Positions 8,301-16,148 of a stretch of 64,000 bases of DNA are shown piece by piece. Each line of letters begins with the position of its first letter. The first letter of the stretch is position 1. The DNA comes from Cellulosimicrobium cellulans (GTDB lineage Bacteria > Actinomycetota > Actinomycetes > Actinomycetales > Cellulomonadaceae). The notes below the pieces were generated by a model that had not been told where the DNA came from, ran no database searches, and worked only from the letters and a program-made list of their open reading frames with translations. Location: NCBI RefSeq assembly GCF_024124905.1, contig NZ_JAMXST010000004.1, positions 248,001-312,000 on the forward strand, given 5' to 3'. The translations under genes were made by a program, and so were the position numbers.

Positions 8301-9822
8301 GGACCTGGCGGGGACGATGACGGTGGCGGCGTGGGTGCGTCCGGAGCGGGTGGCGACGCAGCACGTGGTGAAGAAGGCGCGGTCGTACGAGGTGGACGGG
8401 TACGAGCTGAGCGTGGCGAGCACGGGTCGGCCGTTCTTCCGGGTGAACCAGGCGTCGTCGGGGGATGCGTTCCGGGTGAACGCGACGTCGGTGCCGGTGG
8501 CGGACGGGTCGACGTGGACGCACCTGGTGGGGACGTTCGACGGTGCGCGGCTGCGGTTGTTCGTGAACGGGGTGGAGCAGGGTTCGGTGGCGGGTCCTGC
8601 GGCGGTGGGGACGAATGCTCTGCCGTTGGCGATCGGTGACCAGTCGGGTGGGGGGTATCCGTTCCAGGGTGCGGTCGACGGTGTGCGGTTGTACGACCGG
8701 GCGCTGAGCGCGGCCGAGGTCGCCGCGCTCTATGCCGGCGGCACCTCCGACGCCACGGCACCGGGGACGGACCCGACGGACCCGGGCACGGGACCGACCG
8801 ATCCGGGGGCCGACCCGACCGACCCGGGCACGGGACCGACCGACCCGGGGAGCGACCCGACCGACCCGGGCACGGGACCGACCGATCCCGGGACCGACCC
8901 GGTCGACCCCGCCGTGCCGCCCGTGGTGGAGGACCTCGCGCTCTCGACCGTCGCCGGCACGGCGGTCGACGGGACCGTGGCGGTCTCGGGCGCCACGGGC
9001 ACGACGCTCGAGGTCGTGACCCCGCCGGGCTCCGGTACCGCGGAGGTGCTCGACCCGTCGGCGGGCACGGTGCGGTTCACCCCTGCCCCGGGCTTCACCG
9101 GGACGACGTCGTTCACGGTCCGCGCGGGTGCGCAGGGTGCGTGGTCCGCGCCCGCGACGGTCGAGGTCCGGGTGCTGCTGGCCGCGGGGGCGCGCGGGGC
9201 GTGGCGCTTCGACGAGACCGGGCAGACGGCGTCGGACGGCTCCGGATGGGGGACGGACGGCGCGCTCGCGTCGAGCGGGGTCGGCCGCGTCGCCGGTGTG
9301 TCGGGCAGCGCCGTGCGGTTCGACGGCACGGCAGGACGCGTGAGCGTGCCCGACGCCGCCGCGCTCGACGTGTCGGGTCCGATGACGGTGGCGGCCTGGG
9401 TCCGGCCGGAGCGGGTCGCGACGCAGTACGTCGTCAAGAAGGCCGTCCTCGCGACCCACGACGGGTACGAGATCGGTCTGTCGAGCGCGGGCAAGGCGTT
9501 CTTCCGGGTGAACCAGGCGACGTCGGGAGACACCTTCCGGGCGAACGCGACCTCGGCCTACCCGGTGGACGGGACGACCTGGACCCACCTGGTCGGGGTG
9601 TTCGACGGGGGCCGGGTGCGCCTGTACGTCGACGGCGTCGAGCAGGGCTCGGTCCCGGGTCCCGCCGCCGTCGGGACGAACGACCGGCCGCTCCTCGTGG
9701 GCGACCAGCCGGGCGGTGGATACCCCCTGAAGGGCGCGGTCGACGACGTGCTGCTCCTCGACCGGGCGCTGAGCCCCGCCGAGGTCGCGGCTCTCGCGGG
9801 CGGTGGCTTCCCCGGGTCGTGA
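5302..9822 (+). CDS. secreted multidomain protein with three LamG/concanavalin-like and three Ig-like domains
   Basis: The product is 1,506 aa. The first 43 or so residues form a signal peptide (RRRRRP, hydrophobic core, AAPAAAAA). Residues 50-170 resemble a PPC-like beta domain, and 190-530 a beta-propeller-like sensor region (KVWFAHGSWWAVL). Ig/cadherin-like domains (GYVGPDAFTFRVRAG) at about 545-635, 853-940 and 1205-1293 alternate with LamG domains at about 641-840, 942-1145 and 1295-1505. A DPTDPGTGPTDPG-type linker covers 1152-1205. No catalytic domain or sortase signal is visible. LamG domains usually bind glycans, so this is probably an extracellular carbohydrate-binding or matrix protein for the polysaccharide made by the flanking operons. 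LamG1 and LamG2 share an exact 423-bp DNA repeat. Confidence 0.85.
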   Translation: MSVPARRRRRPVRAVAALLAVTLGVGVLVTASEHGGWGAAPAAAAADDVVGDVAAEARVVGGTVGQDVAPNFPASHRGPESPSTVARSLWWSWTAPRSGPVTFSTAGSELDTVLRVREGSGRGPVVATNDDDGDVSTSAAMVDARAGERYLVEVEVPAGDGLVGLSWQPAAATADEPAGPAPAPDAATALTAPGIPLTGNTGEKPQSKVWFAHGSWWAVLASASTTPAGTWVWRYDGAAWTNVASVSTRTDVRADVKQVGDVVHVLLHGSSSSLVSLQYAAGTNSYVPWTSRPTATALSLPGSETATLDVDGAGRMWVAYDTASAVQVRYADAPYASFSSAITLASGITEDDIALVTAMPGGTVGVLWSNQATERFGFRTHVDGASPSTWSADEKPAQSSALPIGDGFADDHLNVAVTSDGTLYAAIKTSYDSPSATTLGLLVRRPDGTWDPVYEVDRRGTRPIVLVDEQTGSLRVVYTASEQLDDILEKVTPLDDIDFSGAPDLVLDGSYNNVTSSKANVPGEALVLAASSATTGTARLAWTALGAPTATDGAASTVAGGVATGVLRGSSPTDAPLHFEIVQAPAHGTAAVTDASTGAFTYAPAAGYVGPDAFTFRVRAGELWSNVARVSLAVTSEAGARGRWDLDEGTGLVTADTSGWGQTGAVSGGTTWVTGRSGTALRFDGSTGRVTVPDAASLDLAGTMTVAAWVRPERVATQHVVKKARSYEVDGYELSVASTGRPFFRVNQASSGDAFRVNATSVPVADGSTWTHLVGTFDGARLRLFVNGVEQGSVAGPAAVGTNALPLAIGDQSGGGYPFQGAVDGVRLYDRALSAAEVAALYAGSPPGPVAPVATPGSLTTVTGTAAQGVLAAQASGAPTFEVVQAPAHGTAAVTGASTGAFTYAPAAGYVGPDAFTFRVRAGGVWSAPATVDVRVLAERGTRGIWDLDEQSGTTVADRSGWSQTGTLSGGTSRVAGVAGSAVRFDGTSGRITVPDRASLDLAGTMTVAAWVRPERVATQHVVKKARSYEVDGYELSVASTGRPFFRVNQASSGDAFRVNATSVPVADGSTWTHLVGTFDGARLRLFVNGVEQGSVAGPAAVGTNALPLAIGDQSGGGYPFQGAVDGVRLYDRALSAAEVAALYAGGTSDATAPGTDPTDPGTGPTDPGADPTDPGTGPTDPGSDPTDPGTGPTDPGTDPVDPAVPPVVEDLALSTVAGTAVDGTVAVSGATGTTLEVVTPPGSGTAEVLDPSAGTVRFTPAPGFTGTTSFTVRAGAQGAWSAPATVEVRVLLAAGARGAWRFDETGQTASDGSGWGTDGALASSGVGRVAGVSGSAVRFDGTAGRVSVPDAAALDVSGPMTVAAWVRPERVATQYVVKKAVLATHDGYEIGLSSAGKAFFRVNQATSGDTFRANATSAYPVDGTTWTHLVGVFDGGRVRLYVDGVEQGSVPGPAAVGTNDRPLLVGDQPGGGYPLKGAVDDVLLLDRALSPAEVAALAGGGFPGS
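7386..7808 (+). repeat. 423-bp exact direct repeat, copy 1 (LamG domain 1)
   Basis: This stretch is identical by eye to 8292-8714 (offset 906 bp) and encodes most of LamG domain 1. Codons inside the repeat end mainly in G or T (gtg, gcg, ggg, ggt), while flanking codons in the same gene end mainly in C. That shift marks it as a recent insertion or as DNA homogenised by gene conversion. Confidence 0.93.
8292..8714 (+). repeat. 423-bp exact direct repeat, copy 2 (LamG domain 2)
   Basis: This is the second copy of the 7386-7808 repeat. The flanking Ig-like units are similar but no longer identical at the DNA level, and the third LamG (9360-9815) is diverged and uses ordinary C-ending codons. 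Recombination between the two copies would delete or add a 906-bp in-frame unit (302 codons). Confidence 0.93.
8764..8908 (+). repeat. tandem Asp/Pro/Thr/Gly linker repeat
   Basis: A degenerate 21-nt unit repeats about seven times and encodes variations of DPTDPGT and GPTDPGA. It is a flexible, extracellular, acidic linker between LamG domain 2 and the third Ig-like domain. Copy number could change by slippage. Confidence 0.8.
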
Positions 9823-9831
9823 GGACCCGCG

Positions 9832-11040
9832 TCAGTCCGCGCCGGGTGCCGCCTCGGTGACCGTCCGGTCGGACGGGGCCGGACGCACGAGGCGCCGTCG
9901 GACCCGTCCGACCACGGGGATCGCCCGCAGGAGCCAGCCCACGGGCCGTGGACCGAGCGCGGCCGTGTACGACGCCGTCCGGAGCCGGGACGGGTAGAGC
10001 TCGTTCTGGTCCGGGTACATCGACGGGTGCATGCACGAGTCGAGGAACGTCACGCTCGGGTCGGTCGCGAACATCCGCACGGTCAGCAGGCGGCCGACGA
10101 CGCCGGGCGCGAACCGCGCGAACCGGTCGGCGTACTCGTCGTACCAGGCGAAGACGTGCGAGCCCGAGCGCAGGAACCCGGCCATGTACAGGGTCACGCC
10201 GGCGACCGCGAGCGCGACGATCGAGGCGTTCCCGGACGCCGCGTAGGCGGTGAAGACCTCGCTGAACCATGCCTCGCCGCCCTCGACGCGGGAGAAGCCG
10301 GGTCCGTTGCGCTCGGGGTCCGCCTTCCACGTCTCGTGCTCGAACGCGAGGAAGGCGCCCGGGTCGGAGACCGGGACGAGCGCGGCGGCGGAGAGCGTGA
10401 CCGGGGCGCCCAGCTCGTCGCCGAGGCGGCGCACGCGCCGTCGCACGGCGCGGGCGCGGGACCTCGGGACGTGGGCGAGCGGGTCCTCGTCCTCGGGCAG
10501 CTCGGCGAACCGCACGGCCGCGCGGTCGTCACCGCCCCACACGTGCAGCGTCACGTGCGCGTCCTCGAGCGCCCGGTGCAGCGCGCCGCCCGCCGCGCCG
10601 TCGTCGGCGACGTAGGCGAACGCGAAGGCGCGGCCGAGCGCGCGTCCGTGGGCACGCAGCGCGGAGACGAGCGCGGCGGCGGCCGCACCGGGGTCGGCCG
10701 CGTCGAGGAGCGGCGAGCCGAGCGAGGTCACCTGGTTGAGGACCGGTCCGTCGTTCGACGCGTGCCGCCGGGGCCAGTGGCGGTCGCCCGGCACCATCTC
10801 GTAGGGCATGACGGCGATCCAGGTCCCCGCGTCCTCGACGACCAGGAGCCGCACTCCTCCGTCGCGGTCGAAGTGCGCCACGGTCGGCAGGAGGAAGTCG
10901 GGCTCGAAGAACACGTTCGGCTCGGCCGCACGGTGCGCGAGCGCCCGCCACGCCGCGACGTCCCCGTCCGAGATGCCGCGCACCGCGATCGTGCGGGACG
11001 TGAACGGGCGTGCCGTCCGGGCCGGTTGCGTCGTGGTCAT
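9832..11040 (-). CDS. CelD/BcsL-type GNAT/FemAB-fold acyltransferase homologue (second of a tandem pair)
   Basis: The 402-aa product matches the cellulose-biosynthesis CelD/BcsL-like group of GNAT/FemAB-fold proteins. It has an N-terminal domain with FFEPDFLLPTVAHF, a C-terminal acyl-CoA-type core with HETWKADPERN, a GVTLYMAGFLRSGSHVFAWYDEYADRF strand-turn region, and the terminal FLDSCMHPSMYPDQNELYPS segment. This family is usually found in exopolysaccharide operons and is thought to acylate the polymer or its precursors. It is predicted cytoplasmic. The ATG overlaps the stop of its paralogue as ATGA, and the two proteins align along their length (compare SMYPDQNELYPSRLR here with RYTVPSGLYRDRR there). 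Its 3' end faces the LamG gene with a 9-bp gap. The acyl donor and target are unknown. Confidence 0.75.
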   Translation of the reverse strand: MTTTQPARTARPFTSRTIAVRGISDGDVAAWRALAHRAAEPNVFFEPDFLLPTVAHFDRDGGVRLLVVEDAGTWIAVMPYEMVPGDRHWPRRHASNDGPVLNQVTSLGSPLLDAADPGAAAAALVSALRAHGRALGRAFAFAYVADDGAAGGALHRALEDAHVTLHVWGGDDRAAVRFAELPEDEDPLAHVPRSRARAVRRRVRRLGDELGAPVTLSAAALVPVSDPGAFLAFEHETWKADPERNGPGFSRVEGGEAWFSEVFTAYAASGNASIVALAVAGVTLYMAGFLRSGSHVFAWYDEYADRFARFAPGVVGRLLTVRMFATDPSVTFLDSCMHPSMYPDQNELYPSRLRTASYTAALGPRPVGWLLRAIPVVGRVRRRLVRPAPSDRTVTEAAPGAD

Positions 11041-12278
11041 GACGGCTCCTCCTGCTCGATGCTCGGTGCCCGCGGCCCGGGGGACGCGGCGGGTCCCGCG
11101 GTCGTCCCGGATCGCGAGAAGAGGCCTCGCACCCGGGAGGGGACGCCGCGGAGCCGTGCGGCGGCGTCACCCGCGCGGGTGGCGAGGACGCGCAGGCGGG
11201 CCGAGCGGCGCAGCAGCGCGCGGGCGACGACGCCCCGGGGGGCGATGACGATCCCGCGGAGCGTCCGGCGGTCGCGGTAGAGACCGGAGGGCACCGTGTA
11301 CCGCGGGTGGAGGCACGGGTCGAAGAGGGTCGCGTCGGTGTGCTCGAGCACGTGCTCCTGCTCGACGACCCGACCGAGGGAGCCCGGGCTGAACTTCGCG
11401 AACCGCTCGTCGTACGTGTCCATGAGGGAGTAGAGGCGGTCGCCCGCGCGCAGGACGACGGAGATGAAGACCACCTCCTCGCCGGCGGTGAGGACGAACA
11501 GGTGCAGCCGTCCGCGCGCGCGCAGGTCGTCGGCGACGTCGGTGAACCAGTCGAGCGCGCCGGGGACCACCTGGAGCGCCCCGCCCTCCTCGGTGGTGCC
11601 CTTCCACCCGGCTGCCTCCAGCCGGACGAACAGGTCGAACGCCTCCGGGTCGAGGCCGGCGTCGGTCATGACGAGCGGGCCGACGTCGCGCTCGATGCGG
11701 CGGCGGAGCCGTTCGACCTGCTTGCGCCGCGACGTGCTCAACGCCTCGCGCGGTGCGGGCGCGCCCGCGGCCGGGACGAGCGCGGCCCGCTCGAACCGGT
11801 AGCGCTCGACGAGCGGCACGTCGTGCTCGCGGCACGCGGCCACGAGGGCCTCGTCGAACCGCCCGCCGACGGGGACCAGCGTGAGCTCCACGAGCCCTGG
11901 CAGGCGCGACTCCCGGGTCGCGAGGTGGGTGAGCAGCGCCCCCAGCGCCTCGGCGGGCCTCTCCTCGTCGACGAGAGGGACGCAGAGCGGCGACTCCGCC
12001 CCGAGGAAGGGCCCCGCGGTCGTCGCGTACGGCAGCGGGGTCCGGGCGAAGCGTCGCGCCCTGCTCAGCGGCAGGAAGGCGTGCATGGCGTCGTCGTCCT
12101 CGACGAGGACGGCGACGATTCCCCGCGCGCTCGGCAGGTGCCGCACGGCGGTCGCGAGGTACGCGGGCGAGACGAAGGGGTTCGGCTCGAGAGCGCGGTC
12201 GACGAGGTCGGCCCACCGGTCGTGGTCGCTCGCGGTGAGGTCCTCGAGCGCGACGGTCCGTGCCCGCAGCGGTCTCAT
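11037..12278 (-). CDS. CelD/BcsL-type GNAT/FemAB-fold acyltransferase homologue (first of a tandem pair)
   Basis: The product is 413 aa. Typical features are NPFVSPAYLATAVRHL near the N-terminus, a central basic STSRRKQVERLRRRIERD segment, RLEAAGWKGTTEEGG, EEVVFISVVLRAGDRLYSLMDTYDERFAKFSPG and the closing FDPCLHPRYTV. The ATG at 12278 overlaps the GT4 stop as ATGA, and its stop overlaps its paralogue. Two adjacent, divergent copies suggest two distinct acylation positions or donors, or a heteromeric pair. No signal peptide is seen. The family assignment rests on overall pattern and operon context, so the exact chemistry is inferred. Confidence 0.75.
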   Translation of the reverse strand: MRPLRARTVALEDLTASDHDRWADLVDRALEPNPFVSPAYLATAVRHLPSARGIVAVLVEDDDAMHAFLPLSRARRFARTPLPYATTAGPFLGAESPLCVPLVDEERPAEALGALLTHLATRESRLPGLVELTLVPVGGRFDEALVAACREHDVPLVERYRFERAALVPAAGAPAPREALSTSRRKQVERLRRRIERDVGPLVMTDAGLDPEAFDLFVRLEAAGWKGTTEEGGALQVVPGALDWFTDVADDLRARGRLHLFVLTAGEEVVFISVVLRAGDRLYSLMDTYDERFAKFSPGSLGRVVEQEHVLEHTDATLFDPCLHPRYTVPSGLYRDRRTLRGIVIAPRGVVARALLRRSARLRVLATRAGDAAARLRGVPSRVRGLFSRSGTTAGPAASPGPRAPSIEQEEPS

Positions 12279-13489
12279 CGGGCCTTCCCCGTCCGCTCGC
12301 CGGCCCCGGTGAAGGGCGCGAGGACGTCGTCGAGCCGCGCGGCGGACGCCCGCCAGTCGTGCAGCCGGGCGTGCTCGACCGCGGCTCGCGCCGCCCGGTC
12401 GAGCACGCGCGGGTCGTCGGCGAGCGCCTCCAGCGCGCTCGCGAGGGAGGCCGCGTCGTCGGGCGGGACGAGGATCCCCGCGTCGCCGACGGCCTCGGGG
12501 ACGCCCCCGACGGCGGACGCCACCACGGCGGCGCCGGCGGCCATGCCCTCGAGCGCGGTGAGCGCGAACGGCTCGGGCCAGGTGGACGGCACCACGACGA
12601 CGTCGGCCTCGGCGAGCCGCGCGGGAAGCTCGGTGCGCGGGACGAACGAGCCGAAGCGGACCGGACCCGCGGCGCGTCCCGCGGTCCTGCGCAGGGACCG
12701 CTCGTAGGCGGTCAGGGGTGCGTCCGCCGCGAAGCCGGGCCGACCGAGGACCGTGACCTCGACGTCGCGACGGCCGAGCGCGACGACGGCGTCGAGGAGC
12801 ACGTGGACCCCCTTGTCGGGGATGACCCTGCCCACGTACACCACGCGCAGCGTGTCGCCCCGCGGCGGTCGTGCGACGGCGAACGCGGCGGCGTCGACGC
12901 CGTTGTGGACCGTGCGCACCCGGTCGCGCAGCCGGACGGGGAGCCTGCCCGCGACGGCGTCCGCGAGATGGTCGCTCACGCACACGATCGCGCCGGCGGG
13001 GTCGAGGGCGCGTCCGGCGTCCCGCGCGGACCACGTCCCCAGCACCTGGTTGTGCGCGTAGAGGACGGGCACGTGCCGGTCCGCGTGGACGAGCGGGACG
13101 AGCGCGGGCGCGTTGTGGGCGAGGACCACGGCCGGGTCCCACCCGTCCTGGGCCGAGACCGTGGCCCCCAGGACCCGGCGTGCGCCGGGGCGGGCGAGGC
13201 CGAGGCGCCCCGCCGCGGCGTCGAGCCAGCGGTCGGACCGTCGCGGGGCGGCCGGCGCGTACTCGAGGACCTCGGCGCTGTCGTAGCGGTCGGGGTAGGT
13301 ACCCGCGGCGACCACGACCGCCGGGCGCGGCCCCTCGGCGCGGGCGTGCCGGCTCAGGCCGTCCACCACGGTCGGCACGGCGCTCCCCGTCCGCGGCGAG
13401 AAGTGGTCGCCCGGGGTGATGACGTGCACGAGACGGCGAGGACGCCCGGCCTCGCCGGTCGTCCCGCCGCGCCCCCTGCGAGCGGTCAC
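12275..13489 (-). CDS. family 4 glycosyltransferase
   Basis: The 404-aa product is a GT-B fold retaining glycosyltransferase. The C-terminal half carries VVYVGRVIPDKGVHVLLDAV (donor-site start), VTVLGRPGF and EPFALTALEGMAAG, the E-x7-E motif that binds the nucleotide-sugar. VCVSDHLADAV and VHNGVDAAAF are typical of GT4 enzymes. I place the start at the GTG at 13489, which overlaps the preceding GT2 stop as GTGA; the longer open frame upstream runs through that gene in another frame and is not coding. It acts in the cytoplasm on the polymer exported by the ABC transporter of the same operon. The sugar is unknown. Confidence 0.85.
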   Translation of the reverse strand: MTARRGRGGTTGEAGRPRRLVHVITPGDHFSPRTGSAVPTVVDGLSRHARAEGPRPAVVVAAGTYPDRYDSAEVLEYAPAAPRRSDRWLDAAAGRLGLARPGARRVLGATVSAQDGWDPAVVLAHNAPALVPLVHADRHVPVLYAHNQVLGTWSARDAGRALDPAGAIVCVSDHLADAVAGRLPVRLRDRVRTVHNGVDAAAFAVARPPRGDTLRVVYVGRVIPDKGVHVLLDAVVALGRRDVEVTVLGRPGFAADAPLTAYERSLRRTAGRAAGPVRFGSFVPRTELPARLAEADVVVVPSTWPEPFALTALEGMAAGAAVVASAVGGVPEAVGDAGILVPPDDAASLASALEALADDPRVLDRAARAAVEHARLHDWRASAARLDDVLAPFTGAGERTGKAR

Positions 13490-14472
13490 GGGGTCGCGAC
13501 CCCGTCCGCACGGTCGCGCCGCGTCGCCACGAGCGCCGCCGGGACGCCGGCGACCAGTCCCCACAGCTCGGCCGCGGCCCGGGAGAGCACGACGGGCGCC
13601 GTGACGCGCCGGAGCAGGGGCCGCGGCGAGCCGTCGGCCATCGTCGGCCCGAGGCGGCTGCGCACGGCCCAGAGATAGCTCGACTGGGCACGCCAGGTGG
13701 TCCGCGCGTAGCGGCGCACCATCGGGTCGCGCCAGCCGAAGTTCCGCACGAGCATGACGACGTGGTTGCGTCGGGCGTAGTAGAGGTAGCGGCGGTCGAA
13801 GCGCTTCCCGCCGATCCCGTACGGCGCCGCCATGTGCCGGACGACGGCTCGGGGCGTGTACAGCAGGCGTCCGCCCGTCGCACGCAGCCGCAGGGAGATG
13901 TCGGACTCCTCGCACAGGCACGTGCCGGGGTAGTTGCCGCGGATCCCGCCGATCGCCGCCAGGGCGCTGCGGCGGAACGACATGTTCGCCCCGAGCAGGT
14001 GGTCGACCTCGATGACGCGGCCCGTGTCGGCGGCGAAGTAGCCGGTGAGCCGCCCGTCCGGCAGGAGTCGGCCGACCCGGTCGAGCCCTTCGCTCTCCTC
14101 GCCCGGGATGCCGTTGTCGGCGCGCCCTCCGACGGCGACGACGTCCGGGTCGGCGTAGGGCGCGACGAGCGCGTCCAGCCAGTCGGGCGCGACGTACGCG
14201 TCGTCGTCGACGAAGGCCACGACGTCGCCGCGCGTGACGGCGAATCCCTGCTGACGGGACTCCGGCGTCGTGCCGCGCCCGAGGGTGCTGTGCAGGAGCC
14301 GGACCTCCGGGAACTCCTCGCGGACCAGGCGGCGCGTCGTGTCCGCCGGGGTGGAGTCCACGACGACGACCTCGAGGGGCGGCGTGTCGAGACGCCGCAG
14401 GTGCTCGAGGCACTCGCGCACGCTGTCGGGCCGCCCGTACGTCACGACGACGACGCTCACGGTCGGGGTCAC
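13486..14472 (-). CDS. family 2 glycosyltransferase
   Basis: The product is 328 aa. GT2 hallmarks are VSVVVVTYGRPDSVRECL at the start, VVVDSTPADTT, AFVDDDAYVAPDW (metal-binding DxD), and EESDISLRLRATGGRL. The segment LLGANMSFRRSAL is the acceptor-side block seen in rhamnosyl- and galactosyl-transferase-like GT2 proteins. The C-terminal 80 residues are basic and moderately hydrophobic, which could give peripheral membrane contact. The GTG start at 14472 overlaps the upstream stop as GTGA, and the stop overlaps the GT4 start likewise. Sugar specificity is unknown. Confidence 0.87.
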   Translation of the reverse strand: MTPTVSVVVVTYGRPDSVRECLEHLRRLDTPPLEVVVVDSTPADTTRRLVREEFPEVRLLHSTLGRGTTPESRQQGFAVTRGDVVAFVDDDAYVAPDWLDALVAPYADPDVVAVGGRADNGIPGEESEGLDRVGRLLPDGRLTGYFAADTGRVIEVDHLLGANMSFRRSALAAIGGIRGNYPGTCLCEESDISLRLRATGGRLLYTPRAVVRHMAAPYGIGGKRFDRRYLYYARRNHVVMLVRNFGWRDPMVRRYARTTWRAQSSYLWAVRSRLGPTMADGSPRPLLRRVTAPVVLSRAAAELWGLVAGVPAALVATRRDRADGVATP

Positions 14473-15311
14473 GGTTCGCCTCCGGGAGGCTCGGGGAGGG
14501 TGACGAGACGGTACCAGTCCGAGCGTCGCAGGGGGGAGGTGAGGACGGCGCGCCGCGGGTGGCGCGTGCGTCCCGCCCACGCCTCGTAGACGCCGGGGCG
14601 CGAGTAGTGGGCCGTGTGGCCGGACCACCCGAGCTTCTGGCGCATGGTCTCCGGTCGCCGGACCCAGGAGAAGTGCAGGACCGCCGAGCCGGGGTCGACG
14701 ACCTCGTGCACGATCGTGTCGCGGCGCCGCGCGGGGTCCGTGTTCCAGGGACCGAGGTCGACGCGGTACAGGGGCACGTCGGCCTGCCGGGCGTGCACGA
14801 GCCGGGTCCCGGCGCGCACGGCGAGCGGGCCCGGGTACGACGCGGCGGGTCGCCCGAGGCGCGTGCTGGCCTCCAGGTAGCGGCCCGGTGCCACGCGCGA
14901 GTAGAGCCAGCGCGAGGGGAAGTCGAGGCCGGACGCGCCGGCGGCGTCGGCACGGCGCACGGCGCCGACGAAGGCCGCGGGGTCGAGCACGACCTCGTCG
15001 GTGTCGAGCTGCAGGACCCAGTCCGCCCCGTCGGACGCCTGGTCGAGCGCGGCCTGGCGCTGCAGCGTCTCGCTGTCGAGCGGCGGCGCGTCGGGGCGGG
15101 CGTAGCGCCCGGGCGCCCGGACGCACTTGCCGTCCACGTCGAGCGCGTCGACCAGGGCGAGGCACTCGTCGACGGGCAGCGGCGTGCCGGTCCAGGACGT
15201 CGCGGTCTCGTCGTAGGACAGCACGATGCGGTCGACGTGCGCGTAGTACGAGCGGAGGCTGGACTCGAGGTAGCTCGGGTCGGCGACGAGCACGTACGCG
15301 GTGCGGCGCAT
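14469..15311 (-). CDS. glycosyltransferase-like protein, GT2/GT92-type GT-A fold
   Basis: The 280-aa product opens with RRTAYVLVADPSYLESSLRSYYAHVDRIVLSYD, which resembles the start of GT-A enzymes handling long acceptors, and has VLQLDTDEVVLDP, a clear DxD metal site. The later PLYRVDLGPWNTDPARR and VLHFSWVRRPETMRQKL segments fit GT2/GT92-like bacterial proteins where a conserved His/Trp block follows the acceptor site. No membrane segment is visible. Its ATG shares one base with the permease stop (TGATG), and it is the first glycosyltransferase after the exporter genes. Assignment to a specific family is uncertain; glycosyl transfer is likely. Confidence 0.72.
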   Translation of the reverse strand: MRRTAYVLVADPSYLESSLRSYYAHVDRIVLSYDETATSWTGTPLPVDECLALVDALDVDGKCVRAPGRYARPDAPPLDSETLQRQAALDQASDGADWVLQLDTDEVVLDPAAFVGAVRRADAAGASGLDFPSRWLYSRVAPGRYLEASTRLGRPAASYPGPLAVRAGTRLVHARQADVPLYRVDLGPWNTDPARRRDTIVHEVVDPGSAVLHFSWVRRPETMRQKLGWSGHTAHYSRPGVYEAWAGRTRHPRRAVLTSPLRRSDWYRLVTLPEPPGGEP

Positions 15312-16147
15312 CAGATGAAGTCCGCGAACTCGCGCTCGTTCTTCTGGAAGACGAGCGTGCCGCCGAGCAGGATGAGCGGCGCCGCGACGACGAGGGCCAC
15401 GACCTGCCACGTCACGGGCGCCTCCGTGCCGAGCAGGGACCAGCGGAAGCCCTCGAGGAACCACGTGACCGGGTTGATGTCGAACAGCCACCGCAGGTTC
15501 GCCGGCACCTCCGACAGCGCGTAGGCGACGGGGCTCGCGTAGAGGAGGATCTGCACGAGCCAGGGGAGCACGTAGCCGACGTCGCGGTACTTGACCATGT
15601 ACGCGGCGGCGGCGAGGCCGATCCCCGTGCCGATCATGAGGATGAGCACGATCCACACGGGCAGGAGGAGCACCGCCCACCCGGGGTTCACGCCGTAGAC
15701 GAACAGGAGCACGACCGCGAGGACGAGCGCGACGAGGAAGTCCACGACGACCGACGCGAGGCTCGAGACGGGGACCAGGAGGCGCGGGAAGAACACCTTC
15801 TGGACCAGCGACTGGTTCCCGACCATCGAGCTCGACGCGCGGCCGAGCGACCCGTTGAAGAGGTTCCACGCCAGCATGCCGGCGAGCGTGAAGAGGAAGT
15901 ACGGGATGTGCTCGTCGCCGGTCGACAGGTCGGCGATCTGCCCGAACACGACGGTGAAGATGCCTGCGCTGACGAGCGGCTGGGCGATGACCCACGTGAT
16001 GCCGAAGATCGTCTGGCGGTACCGCACGATGATGTCGCGCAGCGCGAGGCGGACGGCGACCTCGCGCGCGTTCCACAGCTCGCGCCACGACGGCAGGTTG
16101 AGGCGGCCGGGCGGCGTGATGACGGTGCGCTGCACGGTCTGCTCCAC
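15311..16147 (-). CDS. ABC-2 polysaccharide export permease (Wzm/TagG-like)
   Basis: The product is 278 aa with about six membrane helices. The N-terminal amphipathic part, WRELWNAREVAVRLALRDIIVRYRQT, is the signature of polysaccharide/polyol-phosphate exporters, followed by IFGITWVIAQPLVSAGIFTVVFG. With the downstream-coded ATPase it should move a complete undecaprenyl-linked glycan or teichoic-acid-like polymer across the membrane. The GTG start has a good ribosome site (GAGGGAGG) within the end of the ATPase gene, and the spacing of one base indicates coupled expression. The gene order ATPase-permease-glycosyltransferases is typical of ABC-dependent O-antigen or wall-polymer loci. Confidence 0.92.
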   Translation of the reverse strand: MEQTVQRTVITPPGRLNLPSWRELWNAREVAVRLALRDIIVRYRQTIFGITWVIAQPLVSAGIFTVVFGQIADLSTGDEHIPYFLFTLAGMLAWNLFNGSLGRASSSMVGNQSLVQKVFFPRLLVPVSSLASVVVDFLVALVLAVVLLFVYGVNPGWAVLLLPVWIVLILMIGTGIGLAAAAYMVKYRDVGYVLPWLVQILLYASPVAYALSEVPANLRWLFDINPVTWFLEGFRWSLLGTEAPVTWQVVALVVAAPLILLGGTLVFQKNEREFADFI

Positions 16148-16148
16148 G

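Noticed and set aside
7386-8714. Transposon or insertion sequence as explanation of the 423-bp repeat
   Set aside because: There are no terminal inverted repeats, no target duplication and no transposase frame; both copies are in frame within one gene and encode LamG domains.
3682-9588. Very long minus-strand open frame antisense to the LamG gene
   Set aside because: Only its last 463 codons (from the ATG at 5073) are coding. The rest is the GC-driven antisense shadow of the LamG gene, giving Arg/His/Pro-rich low-complexity protein.
11037-13883. Possible fusion of a GT4 and an acyltransferase in one 948-codon frame
   Set aside because: The N-terminal part is an out-of-frame reading of the GT4 gene. 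The ATG at 12278 with ATGA overlap marks two separate genes, and both proteins are full length.
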